Source: JBBTQX01 sp964366055
GTDB lineage: Bacteria; Patescibacteriota; Minisyncoccia; UBA6257; GWB1-50-10
DNA length: 20,268 nt
Assembly: GCA_964366055.1 (NCBI GenBank)
Contig: CAYISE010000012.1
Location: 1 to 20,268, forward strand
Direction of reading: 5' to 3'
The stretch's first letter is position 1, and each line of letters opens with the position of its first letter. Made by a program: the position numbers and the translations under genes. The notes beneath the pieces are model-generated. The model was not told where the DNA came from and searched no databases. It worked only from the letters and a program-made list of their open reading frames with translations. This document shows, piece by piece, positions 1-7,117 of the stretch.

Positions 1-1352
1 CAGCTGTAGCCCTTCGACTCGGCCTCGGCCTTGCTTAGGGGGAAGTATTCCTGGGTTTTTGTTTCATTATAGGCCAGCGGCGAAAATTCAAAAGGAAAGA
101 ATTCGCCATATCTATAAATCTTGCCTTGTCTATCTTTATAAGGGTTTTCGTTCATATGCTCTTTAATTTTTAGTAATAATTCTTCGTATTCTTCCTTAGA
201 ATATTGTTTGTTTAAAATGCAATATTGCTTTTTGGTTAACCCGACGCAACCGAAAAGATTAGCCGAAGAATGACAATTAACTGAATATTCTAACTCTTGG
301 CAAGCCGGCCAGCAATCAAAACAAAACCTTAAATTGCGACTGTTGCTGCCACAACTTACAGATTCATACATTAATTCAACATTATCGCCCCAATTGGTGT
401 AATCGTGGGAATCCTTAACGCCTCTAGATACATTTTGAATGAATTTAACATTTTCAAGTTGGCCAGCTTCATAACAATAACGAGCATTCCGTGCCCAATA
501 AACGTAGTCTCCGCTTATATTCACACAATCAGGGGTTGAATGGATATATTTAACTGGAAAATGCAAACGAAAATCCTCAAATTCTTTCTTTATTTTCATC
601 AATGACTCATAGGAACCGAGGTTAAATTCTTTTATTTTCTTTTCATATGCTTCTTTTGTGTATGGTTTATTAAAGATATGATATTTTTTATGTCGTAAAT
701 TCACGCAGCCGAAACAATTACTGCAATCAACACAATCCACGGCAAACCACACACTCATGCAATTTGATACGTCTTTCCCAAAAAATACTTGATAACAATT
801 GCCGGCCTGGTAAATTTCATAACACAATTCATCGGAAGTGGCTGCATAAAAATCAAGTGAATTATGTATTTTTACAAAAGCAACGCCATACATACAATTT
901 TCACCATGATCTCCATTGAAACAGAGATAACAATTTTTTAAAGAATTGGCCTGGTCGCAATAGTCACTATTAACCATATTCCTTACCGACCGTGATGGCC
1001 AAGGCACGGTGTAATAAAGATCTCTGAATTGTTCAAAAAATGAACGGCGAAAATCATAATCTTTTCCGTATTCCATGGGGTCCCAGCCGTCAGACCACCA
1101 GAAGTCGTGCTCGTAAATTTTAATTGGAGCGGCTTCGGGATAAGTTGAAAATAATGCTTTTTGGGTTAAAGCATCTTTGTTTCTAAATAAATTGTGCTCA
1201 TTCCAAAATATCAAACGCCGCACCGCTCGGCACTCCGGGCACCACGTCGGCGCCGGCACCTGAATTTTCTCGTAGAATGCAAAATCGTCTGGTTCTATAA
1301 TGAACTGCTTTTTACAATTTTGGCAGGTTTTTGTCTCTTTCTCTTTAGTCAT
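1..1352 (-). CDS. Cys-rich zinc-ribbon protein with internal duplication (C-terminus beyond window)
   Basis: An open frame runs without a stop from ATG at 1352 to the left edge (450 codons), so the C-terminus is missing. The N-terminus has two CxxC knuckles (C10/C13 and C38/C41) that would form a zinc ribbon. The rest is rich in Cys, Trp and Tyr. A block is present twice: residues about 212-238 (NCFGCVNLRHKKY, then NKPYTKEAYE) and about 364-391 (NLFGCVGLTKKQY, then NKQYSKEEYE), so the protein was built by internal duplication. I recognise this as a family of uncharacterised proteins common in Patescibacteria (from memory, not a search); no function is known to me. No signal peptide or membrane segment is visible, so it is probably cytoplasmic. 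It has its own promoter within a palindrome (see 1388-1423) and no strong Shine-Dalgarno; the start was chosen because it is the first ATG after the promoter and directly precedes the first CxxC. Confidence 0.85.
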   Translation of the reverse strand, partial: MTKEKETKTCQNCKKQFIIEPDDFAFYEKIQVPAPTWCPECRAVRRLIFWNEHNLFRNKDALTQKALFSTYPEAAPIKIYEHDFWWSDGWDPMEYGKDYDFRRSFFEQFRDLYYTVPWPSRSVRNMVNSDYCDQANSLKNCYLCFNGDHGENCMYGVAFVKIHNSLDFYAATSDELCYEIYQAGNCYQVFFGKDVSNCMSVWFAVDCVDCSNCFGCVNLRHKKYHIFNKPYTKEAYEKKIKEFNLGSYESLMKIKKEFEDFRLHFPVKYIHSTPDCVNISGDYVYWARNARYCYEAGQLENVKFIQNVSRGVKDSHDYTNWGDNVELMYESVSCGSNSRNLRFCFDCWPACQELEYSVNCHSSANLFGCVGLTKKQYCILNKQYSKEEYEELLLKIKEHMNENPYKDRQGKIYRYGEFFPFEFSPLAYNETKTQEYFPLSKAEAESKGYS

Positions 1353-1387
1353 TTTGTATTCGCCTTGTACTTGTATTCGTCGTATTT

Positions 1388-1423
1388 ACTACTATTATAT
1401 CACAATTGTGACATAATCGTAGT
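1388..1423. promoter_or_regulatory. 36-bp near-perfect palindrome, likely operator
   Basis: The sequence is an inverted repeat centred between 1405 and 1406. The inner 12 bases, TCACAATTGTGA (1400-1411), are perfect, and the 18-base half-arms match at 16 of 18 positions. It covers the extended -10 of the Cys-rich gene. The opposite strand carries a near copy (TGACATAAT), so the element could serve a divergent weak promoter. A dimeric repressor or activator site is the simplest reading. There is no T-run, so a terminator is unlikely. Confidence 0.6.
1394..1402 (-). promoter_or_regulatory. Extended -10 promoter of the Cys-rich gene
   Basis: On the minus strand the sequence reads TGATATAAT, a perfect extended -10 (TGnTATAAT), about 42 bases upstream of the ATG at 1352. 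No good -35 box is seen at 16-18 bases, as expected for an extended -10 promoter. It lies inside the 1388-1423 palindrome. Confidence 0.65.
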
Positions 1424-1630
1424 GATAAATTAGAGATTCCCCCGCAGAGAATTCCCCGACCTCGTCACTAATGGCTTTTTGTCTCGCTTCGCGAGATCTC
1501 GCGCAGTGGGACAATTTTGACAAATTCTCGTTTCGGAATTCATTATTATCTTATTTTCTTATTCGCGCGAATTAGAAAGGATAAATATTTTCTTAATAGT
1601 TCGTGGAGTGGTTGTTCTATTGGCTAAATT
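1424..1630. other. Intergenic stretch with two short palindromes
   Basis: Together with the promoter region this gives 278 bases without a gene. Visible elements are the perfect palindrome CGCGAGATCTCGCG (1490-1503), enclosed by TTGTCTC (1479-1485) and GGGACAA (1508-1514), which could extend it into a hairpin, and the perfect palindrome ATTCGCGCGAAT (1561-1572). Neither has a convincing T-run on the minus strand, so I do not call a terminator for the upstream transglycosylase gene. Confidence 0.4.
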
Positions 1631-3046
1631 CTAACTCGTAATCGTATTGATATCCTCCTGGAATTGCCGGGCTCTCTCAACGACCTTCCAACCGTACACA
1701 TTTGTGCATACGTATCTATTCCACCGGCTGCCGCAGTAATACTTCGCAGCCGCAACGCGCTCGTTTTTATCAGCCCCGGCATCCTTTAAATAAAGCGCGG
1801 CTGCCACAAAAGCATCTGCATTATTCCAAGGAGAAGCCGGAGTTCGTCCAGTAATCTGAGCAATCTTATCCGCATACATTTTCCAGGTGGAAGGAATAAA
1901 TTGGGCCGGGCCCATTGCTCCGCCGTAAGCCCCGTCGGCATTAGGGCAGGAAACTGTAATTGTGTCGGGATTGATATTTAAGGCCGAGGTTATTTCCAAA
2001 AAAATCGGCTGGTCTTTGGGGTTCATGGCGGTTTTATAGTTGCAGCGGCCGACATTCTGCCCCAAAGATGATTCTCTGTCTAAGACGGCCAAAAGGAATG
2101 CTGGCCGAACTCCGGTAGCTCCGCTAGCCAATTTGGCATATTGATAGGCCTGCTCAAAGGTTAGTTCCCCGCCGCCCAAAAGTTGGAAAATTCGGCTGCG
2201 AATTTTTGTGGCTGTCTCTTTGGTCTGTTTAAGAATGGTTTGGTATTTCGATTCCTGGCCCTTGGTAATTGTAAGGAGGGTGTTTTTTTCCTGCTTGATT
2301 TGATCGGTTTCGTTTTTTTGAGCTAATTGATAATCTTTGAGGGTCGCGGCATCTGCCCGGGCCAGAGCAAACTGGTCTTTCTGTTCTTCTAATTGATCGC
2401 GAAGATCGCTGATTTGTCTGATTGTGGTTTGCAGACTATTTTGAAGAATAGCAGTATTATTTAAATCAGCAAAAAAATCGGAGAGTTTTGGATTTTTCAA
2501 AAAGATTTCAATAAAGCTTGATTGATCGGCTGCGTAAATGTTCTTTAATAAATCGCCTAAGGCCAGCTTATTGCTTTCGATATTCCCTTCGGTAGCGGCA
2601 ATTTGAGATTGAGTCTCGCTGATTTTTTGATCAAGTTGGGCCAGGGTTAAATTAATCGCCTTGATTTGTAAATTAAGTTTCGCAATATTGTTGTTTAATC
2701 TAGTAATCTCGCTCTTTAAGGTACTACCCTGTTTTTGATAGCTTAAAATTTGCGTCTCGTATTGGCTTATCTGCGATTCAAGTTCTTTAAGTTGGGCTTC
2801 CAGGGCTTGCCGTTCTTCGTTATTTGACGCTGCGTTCACAAGTAATGGCTGAATTGTCGGCGCGACAACCGATCCTAGGACAAAGTACCAAATAACCAAA
2901 ATAATTGTGATTATTTTAACGAATTCAGAAAATGGCACCCGCCATGCCTTACTTCGGCTCAAATTGACGCGGCGAGCCGAAGACCTAAAGACACTATCTC
3001 CTCCGGATTGGACATCTTTTACAATTTTGGGCTTTAGGGGTTTCAT
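1631..3046 (-). CDS. Membrane-anchored coiled-coil lytic transglycosylase
   Basis: Predicted murein hydrolase acting on peptidoglycan outside the membrane. Residues below count from an upstream TTG at 3067; subtract 7 for the ATG start used here. Residues 1-45 are basic and cytoplasmic, 47-70 form one membrane span (FVKIITIILVIWYFVLG), 85-290 are a long Gln/Leu-rich coiled coil like PcsB or EnvC hydrolase regulators, and 300-478 are a lysozyme-like domain. That domain has the probable catalytic Glu332 in LDRESSLGQN and a GGAMGPAQFIPSTW motif typical of MltB-type and related transglycosylases. Four cysteines (342, 374, 445, 454) may form disulfides. I chose ATG 3046 because the TTG extension overlaps the degenerate repeats at 3076-3138 and neither start has a good Shine-Dalgarno. 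It may open the wall for growth or for the pilus. Confidence 0.88.
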   Translation of the reverse strand: MKPLKPKIVKDVQSGGDSVFRSSARRVNLSRSKAWRVPFSEFVKIITIILVIWYFVLGSVVAPTIQPLLVNAASNNEERQALEAQLKELESQISQYETQILSYQKQGSTLKSEITRLNNNIAKLNLQIKAINLTLAQLDQKISETQSQIAATEGNIESNKLALGDLLKNIYAADQSSFIEIFLKNPKLSDFFADLNNTAILQNSLQTTIRQISDLRDQLEEQKDQFALARADAATLKDYQLAQKNETDQIKQEKNTLLTITKGQESKYQTILKQTKETATKIRSRIFQLLGGGELTFEQAYQYAKLASGATGVRPAFLLAVLDRESSLGQNVGRCNYKTAMNPKDQPIFLEITSALNINPDTITVSCPNADGAYGGAMGPAQFIPSTWKMYADKIAQITGRTPASPWNNADAFVAAALYLKDAGADKNERVAAAKYYCGSRWNRYVCTNVYGWKVVERARQFQEDINTITS

Positions 3047-3075
3047 AGAAATCGCTAATTTACACAAATAGGGCC

Positions 3076-3138
3076 ACGAATCTCACGAATAATTTTACAC
3101 ATTTGTGAAATTAGTGCTCAAATTAGCGAGTATTAGCG
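3076..3138. repeat. Degenerate ~9- to 12-bp tandem repeats between rplY and the transglycosylase gene
   Basis: The gap is made of drifting copies of short units. CACGAATCT is followed by CACGAATAA. ATTAGTG (3110-3116), ATTAGCG (3122-3128) and ATTAGCG (3132-3138) follow at 12- and 10-base spacing. The pattern continues on the other strand (TTAGCG) up to the ATG at 3046. Confidence 0.55.
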
Positions 3139-3140
3139 AA

Positions 3141-3785
3141 TTACTCTTCGGTTTTTTCTTTCTCCCGCTCAGCCTTCTTTTCTTCGGTCTCTACTTTCAC
3201 TTCGCTTACCTCGGGAGCTGGCGGCGGCGCAACTTCTTCTTTCTGCGGCGGAGTAACCGTCGCGATAACGGTTTGGGGTTCTACTAAAACCTGCACCCCT
3301 TCCGGAATCTTAAGGTCTTTTGCATAAATGCTTTGATTGAACTCCACAAGCGATGAAAGGTTAACGTTGAAAGAATGCGGTAAATCGCCCGGCAGGGCCT
3401 CCACCTCAATTTCTGACATGGTCTTATTTAGGATGCCGCCCAAACTTTTTACCGCCGGCGCCTCGCCGATAAATTCAATCGGCACGCGCGCTTTTATTTT
3501 CTCGTCCATCCGCACCTCGTAGAAATCAATATGGCTCGGCTCGCCGCTCAAATAATCTTTTTGGACATCGTGAATCAGGACAGCTCGTCTTTCACTGCCG
3601 ATTATGAGGTTAATAATCGTGTTCTCGCCGGCCTCTTTCCAGATTTTTCTGAACTCGCCGGCGTCCACCGAGAGATGTGTGTTTGAAATGCCGTGGCCGT
3701 AAAGCTCGGCCGGAATCAGACCCTGTCTCCGCAGGGTATTTACGGCTTTCCCAAATTGTTCGCGAGGATTAACAGTTAAATCCAT
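3141..3785 (-). CDS. rplY: 50S ribosomal protein L25 (CTC/TL5 long form)
   Basis: Binds 5S rRNA in the central protuberance of the large ribosomal subunit. The protein is 214 aa, the long two-domain form. Residues 1-90 match the 5S-binding domain (FGKAVNTLRRQGLIPAELYG, then VLIHDVQKDYLSGEPSHIDF). Residues about 95-178 match the TL5 C-terminal domain (KARVPIEFIGEAPAVKSLGGIL). The tail from about 180 is low-complexity Pro/Glu/Lys, as in many family members. AGAAAGG lies two bases before the ATG. The gene sits alone between the aldolase terminator and the transglycosylase gene and probably has its own promoter, but I could not fix one convincingly. Nothing looks damaged. Confidence 0.95.
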   Translation of the reverse strand: MDLTVNPREQFGKAVNTLRRQGLIPAELYGHGISNTHLSVDAGEFRKIWKEAGENTIINLIIGSERRAVLIHDVQKDYLSGEPSHIDFYEVRMDEKIKARVPIEFIGEAPAVKSLGGILNKTMSEIEVEALPGDLPHSFNVNLSSLVEFNQSIYAKDLKIPEGVQVLVEPQTVIATVTPPQKEEVAPPPAPEVSEVKVETEEKKAEREKEKTEE

Positions 3786-3877
3786 TGCCTTTCTATAGTA
3801 AAAGATTATCGTAAAATTTACAACCTACGCTTATAAAAACGAAAAAAAGCTTAATGGGTTTCAAATTTGCTTCGTAC

Positions 3878-3914
3878 AAAAAAAAAGCGGCTCCGCCGGG
3901 ACGACGTTGCCGCT
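3878..3914 (-). terminator. Rho-independent terminator after the aldolase gene
   Basis: In the minus-strand transcript AGCGGC (3914-3909) can pair with GCCGCT (3891-3886) and is followed directly by nine U (3886-3878). It begins about 20 bases after the aldolase stop. CCGCTTAGCGG (3920-3910) just upstream is a second short hairpin sharing bases with the terminator arm, so the two are mutually exclusive. Confidence 0.7.
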
Positions 3915-3933
3915 AAGCGGAACTTCCGTTCCC

Positions 3934-4830
3934 TTATAACTTTGTAAATAGCCTCATTCTTTCGCTTACAACTTTCTTTATTTCCTCCACCGCTGGCGGA
4001 TAAATTTTGTACGGCGCGACTTCCTCGGGATTGTTTTTTAGCCCCTGTTCCAATCCCTTTCGCCACGCCGCCCGGATTTCCGTGTTTATGTGAATAATGC
4101 TTATCCCGGCTTTTATTGCCGCAACAAAATCTTCGTCCGCAATTCCGGAACCGCCATGGAGCACCAGCGGAACTCCTACGGCTTTTTTAATCGCGGCGAT
4201 CCGCAGAATATCCAGTCGCGGATTTCCTCCTTTAATAATTCCGTGCACGTTTCCAACTGCTGGCGCGAGCAAATCAACGCCGGTTTCTTTAACGAATTTC
4301 ATTGCCTCATCCGGCGTGGTTAAATCTTCCGGCTGAATCGCCGCGTCGGCCGGCAGTTCTTTCAAAATTTCCGAAGACGACCCGATATATCCAATCTCGC
4401 CCTCCACCAGAATTTCAGGATTTATTGATTTAACATAATCAACAACTTCTTTGGTCTGTTTTATATTTTCTTCCAAACTCAATCTGCCAGCATCAAACAA
4501 AATCGCGTCATAGCCGGCCAGAACCGCTTCTTTAACTTTTTCCAAAGAATGAGTGTGGTCGGCGTTCAAAAAAATCGGAAAATTGTGTTCCTCGCGATAA
4601 CTTTTTACGAGTGCTGCTGCCTGTTTGGGTCCGATAAAATCGCGTTCGCCTTCGGAAGTGCCGATAATAACCGGAATTTCAGTATTTTGATATTTTGATA
4701 TTTCTAACACCGCCTCTACAATGGCCTTAAGCGCCACTGAATCGGAAATATTGAAATGACCGATTGCTATATGATCTTTCTCCGCCCCTTCTATGGCTTG
4801 CCTCAAAGATTGCATATTTTTATATTTCAA
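3934..4830 (-). CDS. fba: Class II fructose/tagatose-bisphosphate aldolase family protein
   Basis: Zn-dependent cleavage and condensation of a ketose bisphosphate with dihydroxyacetone phosphate (glycolysis/gluconeogenesis level). The 298-aa length is normal. Family landmarks are GHFNIS (24-29), NADHTHS with Asp91/His92 (proton donor and zinc ligand), VEGEIG (142-147), GNVHG with His196, LHGGSG with His225, and the phosphate loop HINTEIR (247-253). Fructose- and tagatose-bisphosphate substrates cannot be told apart here. The TTG start at 4830 overlaps the upstream gene by 11 bases and has AAAGGA four bases before it. An in-frame ATG at 4815 would remove the overlap but lies 17 bases from that Shine-Dalgarno, so I prefer TTG. 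It is the last gene of a unit with a PfkB kinase and an unknown protein, ending at the 3878-3914 terminator. Confidence 0.92.
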   Translation of the reverse strand: MKYKNMQSLRQAIEGAEKDHIAIGHFNISDSVALKAIVEAVLEISKYQNTEIPVIIGTSEGERDFIGPKQAAALVKSYREEHNFPIFLNADHTHSLEKVKEAVLAGYDAILFDAGRLSLEENIKQTKEVVDYVKSINPEILVEGEIGYIGSSSEILKELPADAAIQPEDLTTPDEAMKFVKETGVDLLAPAVGNVHGIIKGGNPRLDILRIAAIKKAVGVPLVLHGGSGIADEDFVAAIKAGISIIHINTEIRAAWRKGLEQGLKNNPEEVAPYKIYPPAVEEIKKVVSERMRLFTKL

Positions 4831-6076
4831 AATATCCTTTGAAAATATATTCGCGCGAGAATTTTTCTAACTGTTCTTCGCCAAAATAGGTCACAAATAT
4901 TTTATTCCACAACGCTTCTTGGTGATGATATAAATATTTTACCATTTCTTTCTGTCTTACCAGCGTCATTACCGTATCAACCACATTAAAACTAACCAAA
5001 ACATCGATGCCGTTTTCGTTCTTGAAATAATCCCCTGTCCACCCCAGATCGCGCCAAAATTCAAGATTCCCCTGAAAATCGTCTAACGTTTTGGCAGCGA
5101 ATGGCAATTTTTTCTCAACATTGGTCCAATGAATAGTTTCGGGATTAATATGCGGCACAAATAACCGCCAGTCATTCGGATCGTCTTTTGTAAGATAGCG
5201 CTGAACAACAAGCCATATTGACCGTTCATCGTTAATCAATTGTTTTTCGGGAACATCGCCTCGCAATAACGATACGAAATTTTTCGTGAATGTGCTGCGA
5301 TCCTTGCTAATTCTTTTGAACATATCCGAGTAAAACGTAATTTCGTAAAGATAGTGCATAATAAGTACGAACATGCGCAAAATTTCCCCGGAAATGCCCA
5401 GTAAGGCGGGGATGACGAAAACTATTCCTAATTCCTTTAAATGACTGATATTGTGCTTTTTCTTCTTGACGAATGAGCCTGATTCTTCTACCCATTTGGC
5501 GCTCAGGGCCTTCACTTGAATTTCCCGCTCTTCAAAATCTTCTGGCACAAACGTTTCGTAATGCTTAAAAAAGACCCTGTTTAACCATTCATTGCCCTCT
5601 ACAAACCGCAGAGCGCTCATAATCTCCGCGAGATCCTCGTTGGCCAGCATTTTTTCAGCTGAATCGTAGCCCAAAAAAGACATAACCTGGCGCGGAGGCT
5701 CTTTCAATAAAATTTCCTTTGCTTTATCAAATTTTAAAAAGAAACCTCTCGGAGGATTTACTACTTTATAAGCGGCCTCGGCAACCTTCTGGCAGTCGCA
5801 GGTTTTCTTGCAATTCGGATTGCCTAAGCTTTTAAAGATTTGATAATCATCTGCTTCAACTTTGGATATCAAGGCTTCAAGGATTTCGTTGGCGTTTGCC
5901 TCCCGCGCAGCTCCCAACGTCAAAAGCGCGTTTCTAATTAAACTCTCATTTTCTTCAATTATTGCGTCGAACGCTCCTTGCTTGCCTGTTACTTTGCTTA
6001 AACGACGCTCAACCCCCGCCAGCACCTCGGGATCGCTCCTTAAAATCTTGGCAATTTTCTGAAAAGCTTCGGACAT
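4820..6076 (-). CDS. Unknown protein coupled to PfkB kinase and aldolase
   Basis: I do not recognise a characterised family. From ATG 6076 it is 418 aa. The kinase stop and this start share a base (TAATG), the mark of translational coupling; a longer ATG at 6112 lies inside the kinase gene and is less likely. Visible features are an acidic helical N-terminal part, a small Cys cluster PNCKKTCDCQK (Cys89, 93 and 95 from ATG 6076), a K-rich stretch followed by a hydrophobic segment (LGIVFVIPALLGISGE then MFVLIMHYLYEITFY) that could be one or two membrane helices or a buried core, and a Trp/Phe-rich C-terminal third. Its place between a sugar kinase and an aldolase suggests a role linked to sugar phosphates, but that is only context. 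Confidence 0.85.
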   Translation of the reverse strand: MSEAFQKIAKILRSDPEVLAGVERRLSKVTGKQGAFDAIIEENESLIRNALLTLGAAREANANEILEALISKVEADDYQIFKSLGNPNCKKTCDCQKVAEAAYKVVNPPRGFFLKFDKAKEILLKEPPRQVMSFLGYDSAEKMLANEDLAEIMSALRFVEGNEWLNRVFFKHYETFVPEDFEEREIQVKALSAKWVEESGSFVKKKKHNISHLKELGIVFVIPALLGISGEILRMFVLIMHYLYEITFYSDMFKRISKDRSTFTKNFVSLLRGDVPEKQLINDERSIWLVVQRYLTKDDPNDWRLFVPHINPETIHWTNVEKKLPFAAKTLDDFQGNLEFWRDLGWTGDYFKNENGIDVLVSFNVVDTVMTLVRQKEMVKYLYHHQEALWNKIFVTYFGEEQLEKFSREYIFKGYFEI

Positions 6077-7098
6077 TATAAAGATCGGGTTGCAATTCTT
6101 AAATAGCCCCATCGCTTGTGGGAGACAAATTCCCTTTTATATAAGATTCCTGTCTGTGCGCCGATTTGCTCCACTACTGACGTTGCATTGGCGGATCCCA
6201 ATCTGATCGCTTCTTTTATGGCTGTGTCGTTCGGGACGCGATTCCGCATAAGCGCGGCAATGAAGCCGGAGCCGAACGCGTCCCCGGCGCCGGTTCGATC
6301 CACAATCTTTTTGTCTTTATATGTGCCGGCGCTGTAAATTTTGCGGCCGTCCGAGACCAAAACGCCTTTTGGCCCATCAGTCATTACCGCAATGCCCTTC
6401 ACTAATTCATCAAATTTTTTGAAAATCTTTCGTTCCTCTTCGTATCCGAAACCGGTTAGATATGACGCCTCCTCGCGATTAACTATGATGACCTGAAGAG
6501 CGTCAAGAATCGGCTTCAATCGGCTTATGCCCAATCGCAAGTAGTATTTTGAAGGATTCATGGCGATAAATGTCTTATTGCGCTTAAGCTGGCGGATGAT
6601 TGTTGCCATTACTTTAAGAGGAATGCGGCCAGGACTTATATAGGCCCATTTTGCCCTGAGTTTCCGGAAGGACGGTTCTTTTTGTTTAATATCGTCAGCT
6701 GCTCCTCTGTAATTCAAGATTGTCCGCTCGCCGGAAGGCATAAGAAGAATTACCGAATATGCCGTGCCAATTCGGGAATCAAAAAGAGACAGTAGGATAA
6801 GTCGTTCCCTCTCTAAATCAGCAAGGATCGCTCGGCCATTATCGTCTCGGCCGACCTTAAAGAGCGAGGCGGCTTTGAATCCTTGGCGGCTAAAAGTAAC
6901 CGCCGCGTTTGCTGCTCCGCCGCCCACGGTTAAAATTGGTTTTTGAACCTCAATTTTCGCGCCTAAAGCGAAACACTGCGCCTCGCCAGTCCGAAAATCC
7001 AATCTTTCCAAATGCTTTGGATCGCGCACCACCCGAAAAAGCGGGCTTCTAAGAAACACATCTCGCGTTACCGTACCAATAGTAATAATATCGTACAT
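6076..7098 (-). CDS. PfkB-family carbohydrate kinase
   Basis: ATP-dependent sugar kinase of the ribokinase fold, cytoplasmic. The 340-aa protein has the N-terminal substrate-binding glycines GGGAANAAV (59-67) and the C-terminal PfkB signature DRTGAGDAFGSGF (267-279) with catalytic base Asp273. NREE (207-210) and MTDGPKGVLV (239-248) are also typical. The substrate cannot be read from sequence: ribokinase, fructokinase, phosphofructokinase-like and nucleoside kinases all share these motifs. Because an aldolase gene follows in the same unit, phosphorylation of a hexose phosphate is a reasonable guess. It starts 19 bases after the surface-protein gene and shares TAATG with the next gene. No strong Shine-Dalgarno is seen. 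Confidence 0.9.
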   Translation of the reverse strand: MYDIITIGTVTRDVFLRSPLFRVVRDPKHLERLDFRTGEAQCFALGAKIEVQKPILTVGGGAANAAVTFSRQGFKAASLFKVGRDDNGRAILADLERERLILLSLFDSRIGTAYSVILLMPSGERTILNYRGAADDIKQKEPSFRKLRAKWAYISPGRIPLKVMATIIRQLKRNKTFIAMNPSKYYLRLGISRLKPILDALQVIIVNREEASYLTGFGYEEERKIFKKFDELVKGIAVMTDGPKGVLVSDGRKIYSAGTYKDKKIVDRTGAGDAFGSGFIAALMRNRVPNDTAIKEAIRLGSANATSVVEQIGAQTGILYKREFVSHKRWGYLRIATRSL

Positions 7099-7117
7099 CT
7101 ATTTTCTAGATTCTATT

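Noticed and set aside
1194..1433. Plus-strand 79-codon open frame
   Set aside because: It is antisense to the N-terminus of the Cys-rich gene and crosses that gene's promoter palindrome; composition is unlike a real protein.
6077..6112. Longer N-terminus (ATG 6112) for the unknown protein before the aldolase
   Set aside because: The TAATG overlap at 6076 is a standard coupled start, and the extra 12 residues lie inside the kinase coding sequence.
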